From assembly GCA_052034525.1 (NCBI GenBank), contig JBPOIK010000100.1, positions 1 through 9,986 on the forward strand: a stretch of 9,986 nucleotides of DNA, given 5' to 3'. The translations under genes were made by a program, and so were the position numbers. Source of the stretch: JAFGJQ01 sp052034525 (GTDB lineage Bacteria; Planctomycetota; Phycisphaerae; UBA1845). The notes beneath the pieces were generated by a model. It made no database searches. It was not told the origin of the DNA and saw only the letters and a list, made by a program, of their open reading frames with translations. This document shows, one piece after another, positions 7,078 through 9,986 of the stretch (position 1 is its first letter; each line of letters starts with the position of its first letter).

Positions 7078-7095
7078 ATGGAAGCTGCGCTATGA
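7078..7095 (+). other. Five-codon mini-ORF (MEAAL) overlapping the dehydratase start as ATGA
   Basis: An ATG at 7078, with AAAGGG (7067-7072) five bases upstream, opens a frame encoding MEAAL. Its TGA (7093-7095) overlaps the ATG at 7092. It may act as a translational leader, or the upstream ATG may be accidental. No function is claimed for the peptide. Confidence 0.25.
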
Positions 7096-9128
7096 CCGAG
7101 GAACTCTTTGTTCAATCTGCGCCGCCCGGCGAAGGCGATCCGCCCGAACACGCCGCGGCCTTCATCGCCCGGCATCGGACGGTCATTTCCGTGCTGGCCC
7201 ACGGGTTTCTGTTCGCCTTGGCCCTCCTGATGGCCTTCGGCCTGGCTTACAATTTCCACCAGGTGCTCCCGGAGACGCTCTATTCACCCGAAGAGGCCCG
7301 GGTGATCACCCGGGGCGGATGGCTGCTTTACCTGTATCTGCCGATGGCCGCCCTGGCCATTCCCATCAAAGGGATCGTCTTCGCGCTGTCCCAGCAGTAC
7401 CGGCGCTCGTGGCGATACGTGGGTCTGCGCGACCTGCTGGGAGTCATCTCCGCGGCATATGCCGGCTCGTTCCTGTTCATGCTTTCCTACTTCGGCCTGG
7501 CCATGTTCCGGCCCGCCTTCGCGGAACGGCTGATCGAGGCGTCCGGACTGGGGTTCCGGCAGGCGGCGGTGTTTCTGGCTGATCTGGTGGCCACCATCGG
7601 CCTGGTCTCGGTCACACGAGTGGTCTGGCGATTGTACCACGAGGAGTTGCGTCGAGGCTCGGACGAGGACCGGCGACGAATGCTGGTGATCGGCGCCGGA
7701 CGGGCGGGTGAAACCGTCGTCCGGGAAATCCTGACATCCGGCGAGAAGCACGAACTGGTCGGGTTCCTGGACGACGACGCGTCGCGGTTGCACAACCGCA
7801 TCCACGGCGTGGAGATTCTGGGGACCACCGCGGACCTTCCCCGGATCGCCGAAGAGAAAGACGTCGAGGAGATCCTGATCGCCATACCGGGCGCGTCACC
7901 GAAGGTAATCCGGCGGATCGTAGAGTCGTGCCAGGGCGCCAGCATCACGTTCCGTACCATTCCTTCCGTCAGCGATCTGATTGAGGGTCGTGTCGAAGTC
8001 AGCCAGATCCGGACCGTAAGCATCGAGGACCTGCTCGGCCGGGAGCCCGTTCAACTGGACACACAGGCGATCGGCCGGGAGCTGGCGGGAAAGCGCATTG
8101 CGGTCACGGGGGCGGGTGGCAGCATTGGCTCGGAAATGTGCCGGCAGATTGCCCGATTCCGCCCGCACCGCCTGCTTTTGATCGAACAGGCGGAAAACAG
8201 TCTGTTTGAGATCGACCGGGAGCTGCGCAGAAGCTTCCCGGATCTGGACATCGTGCCCTGCGTGGCGGACATCTGCGACCGCGACCGGCTGGACCGGGTT
8301 TTTGCCGCGCACGAACCGTCCGCCGTGTTTCACGCGGCCGCCCACAAACACGTCCCCATGATGGAGCTGAACCCGGGCGAGGCGATCAAGAACAACGTCG
8401 TGGGCACGCGAACCGTCGCGGACTGCGCCGTGGCCGCCGGCATCTCCAAAATGGTGATGATCTCCACAGACAAGGCCGTCAACCCCACCAGCATCATGGG
8501 TTGCAGCAAAAGGGTGGCGGAGCTGTACGTCCAGCAACTCAGCATGCGGAGTTCCACCCAGTTCGTGACCGTTCGGTTCGGAAACGTGCTCGGCAGCAGC
8601 GGAAGCGTGGTGCCCATCTTCCAACGGCAGATCGAACAGGGAGGACCGCTGACGGTCACCCACCCGGAGATGAAGCGGTACTTCATGACCATCCCCGAAG
8701 CGGCCCAGCTCGTGCTGGAGGCCGGCGCCATGGGACGCGGCGGCGAGATCTACGTGCTCGACATGGGCGAGCCGGTGAAGATCGTTGACCTGGCGCGTGA
8801 CATGATCCAACTCTCCGGGCTGCGGCCGGACGTGGACATCGACATCGTGTTCACGGGAATGCGTCCCGGCGAGAAGCTTTTCGAAGAACTCTCGATCGCC
8901 GGCGAAGACGTCAGCGTCACCAAACACCCCAAGATCGGCATCTGGCGCCACCGGCCGGAAGACTGGGACCAGTTGTGTGCTGGAATCCGATCCCTGGTCG
9001 CCATTGCGGACGACGCGGCCCATCCGGAAATCGTGGCACGCCTCAAGTCGCTGGTGCCGGAATTCCAGCCCGATCAGAACGGGCTGGCGGACGCCGGCGC
9101 CTCCGCCCGGTGCGCGGCCACGAGTTGA
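7092..9128 (+). CDS. Membrane UDP-sugar 4,6-dehydratase (WbpM/PglF/CapD-like polysaccharide biosynthesis protein)
   Basis: The 678-residue protein has four predicted N-terminal helices (about 31-53, 76-98, 113-139, 153-175). A first Rossmann domain (CoA_binding_3 type) carries GAGRAG (201-206). A short-chain dehydrogenase domain (Polysacc_synt_2) follows, with the NAD-binding motif TGAGGSIGSE (339-348). The active-site stretch STDKAVNP gives T459-D460-K461, and MGCSK gives M469-x3-K473. Met replaces the usual SDR tyrosine, as is known for PglF and WbpM. These enzymes convert UDP-GlcNAc to UDP-4-keto-6-deoxy-GlcNAc at the inner membrane for O-antigen, capsule or protein glycans. Length and architecture match the long membrane form. 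GGAAG (7080-7084) precedes the ATG by seven bases. The promoter at 7002-7030 and the divergent glycosyltransferase gene support an envelope-glycan role. UDP-GlcNAc as substrate is inferred from the family. Confidence 0.93.
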   Translation: MTEELFVQSAPPGEGDPPEHAAAFIARHRTVISVLAHGFLFALALLMAFGLAYNFHQVLPETLYSPEEARVITRGGWLLYLYLPMAALAIPIKGIVFALSQQYRRSWRYVGLRDLLGVISAAYAGSFLFMLSYFGLAMFRPAFAERLIEASGLGFRQAAVFLADLVATIGLVSVTRVVWRLYHEELRRGSDEDRRRMLVIGAGRAGETVVREILTSGEKHELVGFLDDDASRLHNRIHGVEILGTTADLPRIAEEKDVEEILIAIPGASPKVIRRIVESCQGASITFRTIPSVSDLIEGRVEVSQIRTVSIEDLLGREPVQLDTQAIGRELAGKRIAVTGAGGSIGSEMCRQIARFRPHRLLLIEQAENSLFEIDRELRRSFPDLDIVPCVADICDRDRLDRVFAAHEPSAVFHAAAHKHVPMMELNPGEAIKNNVVGTRTVADCAVAAGISKMVMISTDKAVNPTSIMGCSKRVAELYVQQLSMRSSTQFVTVRFGNVLGSSGSVVPIFQRQIEQGGPLTVTHPEMKRYFMTIPEAAQLVLEAGAMGRGGEIYVLDMGEPVKIVDLARDMIQLSGLRPDVDIDIVFTGMRPGEKLFEELSIAGEDVSVTKHPKIGIWRHRPEDWDQLCAGIRSLVAIADDAAHPEIVARLKSLVPEFQPDQNGLADAGASARCAATS

Positions 9129-9204
9129 CCGCCACGCACTTTCCCCCCAGGCGCAGACCCGCGATCGCCCGTCACGCGACCGACCGCTCCAACCACCGTT
9201 GATC

Positions 9205-9984
9205 CTACTCGGACGGTTCCGGCTCTGCCCCGGCCCCCTGCTCATCGGGCGCCGGTTCCCCAGGCGGTTCCTCGGAGACGGGCTCCGATGCGGGAGCGGG
9301 TTCAATCACAACCTCTGGAGAGACGGGGGCCGGCGTAAGCGTGATATCCGCCGGAGGAGGCGCTGGCGGCAAATCCGCGGCCATCGTCACCGGTTCGAAG
9401 GTGTGATCCAGTTCGTTCAGTGCCTCCAGCGCGCGCGGCATATACGGTGTGGCGGTAAAGAGATTCCGATCGTTCCGGGTGATTTGCTCGAGATACTCCC
9501 GGGCCTTGTCTCGGTGAGCGAGGTCTCCATCCTGGACGAAACGGTTGCCTTCGATGGTCGCCAACTGCAACAGGGCCGTGCCCACGGCGACGGGCTCATT
9601 GCCGTAGTCCCGGATCAGCCGCTTGCACGCGCCTTCCGCGGCCGTCAGCGATTCCGGAGTCATGCTTTGCGGATCGTTCATCGCCAGGCTCAGCACGCCG
9701 CTGGAAAGGTGCATCAGGGCCCGCCGGGTCAGGTCGGGTTCGCGGTTCTCCTGGATCACCCGTTCGAGAACCTGAATCGTGTTGGTCAGTGCCGCATCGC
9801 TCAACGGCCGGCCCTCCGCATCGACGAACTGGGCCGATTCGATCCGCTGAATCACGTCCGACCGGCCGGCGGCCCGGGAATGCCGCACATACATGAACAA
9901 CACGACCACGGCGGCCACCACGACCACGCCGCCGATCAGATGGTTGCCATACCGCGACAGATACTGGCGTGCGTCCATCAGCAT
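9205..9984 (-). CDS. Single-pass membrane protein with TPR-like (YfgM-type) region, possibly 5' partial
   Basis: The product is 259 residues from the ATG at 9984; a second ATG at 9978 is also possible. Only two bases lie beyond 9984, so neither the ribosome site nor an upstream extension can be judged. A short N-terminus (RQYLSRYGNH) leads into one helix (about 17-33), then basic residues. A helical region follows (about 42-195), with segments such as TNTIQVLERVIQEN and DKAREYLEQITRNDRN that resemble TPR-type helical pairs. Layout and N-terminus resemble the YfgM/TPR_21 family, which are membrane-anchored periplasmic proteins linked to secretion and chaperones. The tail from about 200 is rich in Pro, Glu and Ala and probably disordered. 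The family match is by look only. It is convergent with the dehydratase gene, with a 76-base gap in which I see no clear terminator. Confidence 0.7.
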   Translation of the reverse strand: MLMDARQYLSRYGNHLIGGVVVVAAVVVLFMYVRHSRAAGRSDVIQRIESAQFVDAEGRPLSDAALTNTIQVLERVIQENREPDLTRRALMHLSSGVLSLAMNDPQSMTPESLTAAEGACKRLIRDYGNEPVAVGTALLQLATIEGNRFVQDGDLAHRDKAREYLEQITRNDRNLFTATPYMPRALEALNELDHTFEPVTMAADLPPAPPPADITLTPAPVSPEVVIEPAPASEPVSEEPPGEPAPDEQGAGAEPEPSE

Positions 9985-9986
9985 CT

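Larger units (their letters stand above)
6737..7091. other. Divergent intergenic region between glycosyltransferase and dehydratase genes
   Basis: No convincing gene is seen in these 355 bases. On the - strand side there is a -10-like CATAAT (6782-6787) and a pair of AGGCCGG direct repeats (6759-6765, 6772-6778). On the + strand side there is a palindrome CCGGATTCCGG (6943-6953), a terminator-like hairpin (6964-6991) and a promoter (7002-7030). Short open frames crossing the region have no ribosome site and end within the hairpin area. Confidence 0.5.

Noticed and set aside
5189..7582. 797-codon open frame on the + strand across the glycosyltransferase, the intergenic gap and the dehydratase start
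   Set aside because: It is antisense to a well-supported GT-C protein and out of frame with the dehydratase. Its product is low-complexity (Gln, Arg, Pro, Gly-rich) with no domain.
9129..9204. Possible bidirectional terminator between the dehydratase and the TPR-like gene
   Set aside because: I see only an 8-bp palindrome, GCGATCGC, and scattered CG-rich matches, with no stem-loop plus T-tract on either strand.
7896..9305. 469-codon open frame on the - strand, antisense to the dehydratase
   Set aside because: Shadow of a conserved Rossmann-fold coding region; it has no family features.
1..9986. tRNA, rRNA, CRISPR array, insertion sequence or prophage signs
   Set aside because: I saw no regularly spaced repeats, transposase-like or integrase-like proteins, terminal inverted repeats or tRNA-like cloverleaf. 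Coding fills almost the whole window with uniform base composition.

Overview
The window is GC-rich, bacterial and densely coded, with high GC at third codon positions. I infer a member of the Planctomycetota, perhaps Phycisphaerae-like. The clues are a secreted protein joining carboxypeptidase-regulatory repeats to a TlpA-type thioredoxin, a lipoprotein glycoside hydrolase of family GH105, a DUF4190 protein, and large membrane polysaccharide enzymes. There is no rRNA or other marker, so this placement is tentative.

Layout. On the + strand come three genes with their own gaps: (1) a 5'-truncated repeat/thioredoxin protein (to 1934), (2) a small DUF4190 membrane protein (2140-2586), and (3) a GH105 unsaturated-uronyl hydrolase lipoprotein (2781-4037) with a recognisable promoter. 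Two genes follow on the - strand: a GT-C membrane glycosyltransferase (6736 to 5174) and a glycerate kinase (5177 to 4023). Their stop and start codons overlap as GTGA. The kinase ends in a 15-base tail-to-tail overlap with the GH105 gene. A 355-base divergent gap (6737-7091) carries promoter-like and terminator-like elements. It leads to a + strand membrane UDP-sugar 4,6-dehydratase of the WbpM/PglF/CapD type (7092-9128). The last gene, on the - strand (9205-9984), is a single-pass membrane protein with a TPR-like region; it reaches the window edge.

How the genes fit together. The glycosyltransferase and the nucleotide-sugar dehydratase both fit cell-envelope glycan synthesis, and they are divergently placed. 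The GH105 lipoprotein fits breakdown of uronic-acid polysaccharide at the cell surface. It has no lyase, transporter or 2-keto-3-deoxy-sugar genes beside it. The glycerate kinase is central carbon metabolism, and its coupling to a glycosyltransferase has no obvious metabolic explanation.

I see no mobile element, CRISPR array, tRNA or defence-type locus. This looks like an ordinary chromosomal region. The points worth a second look are mostly gene-junction and regulatory details, not a new system.
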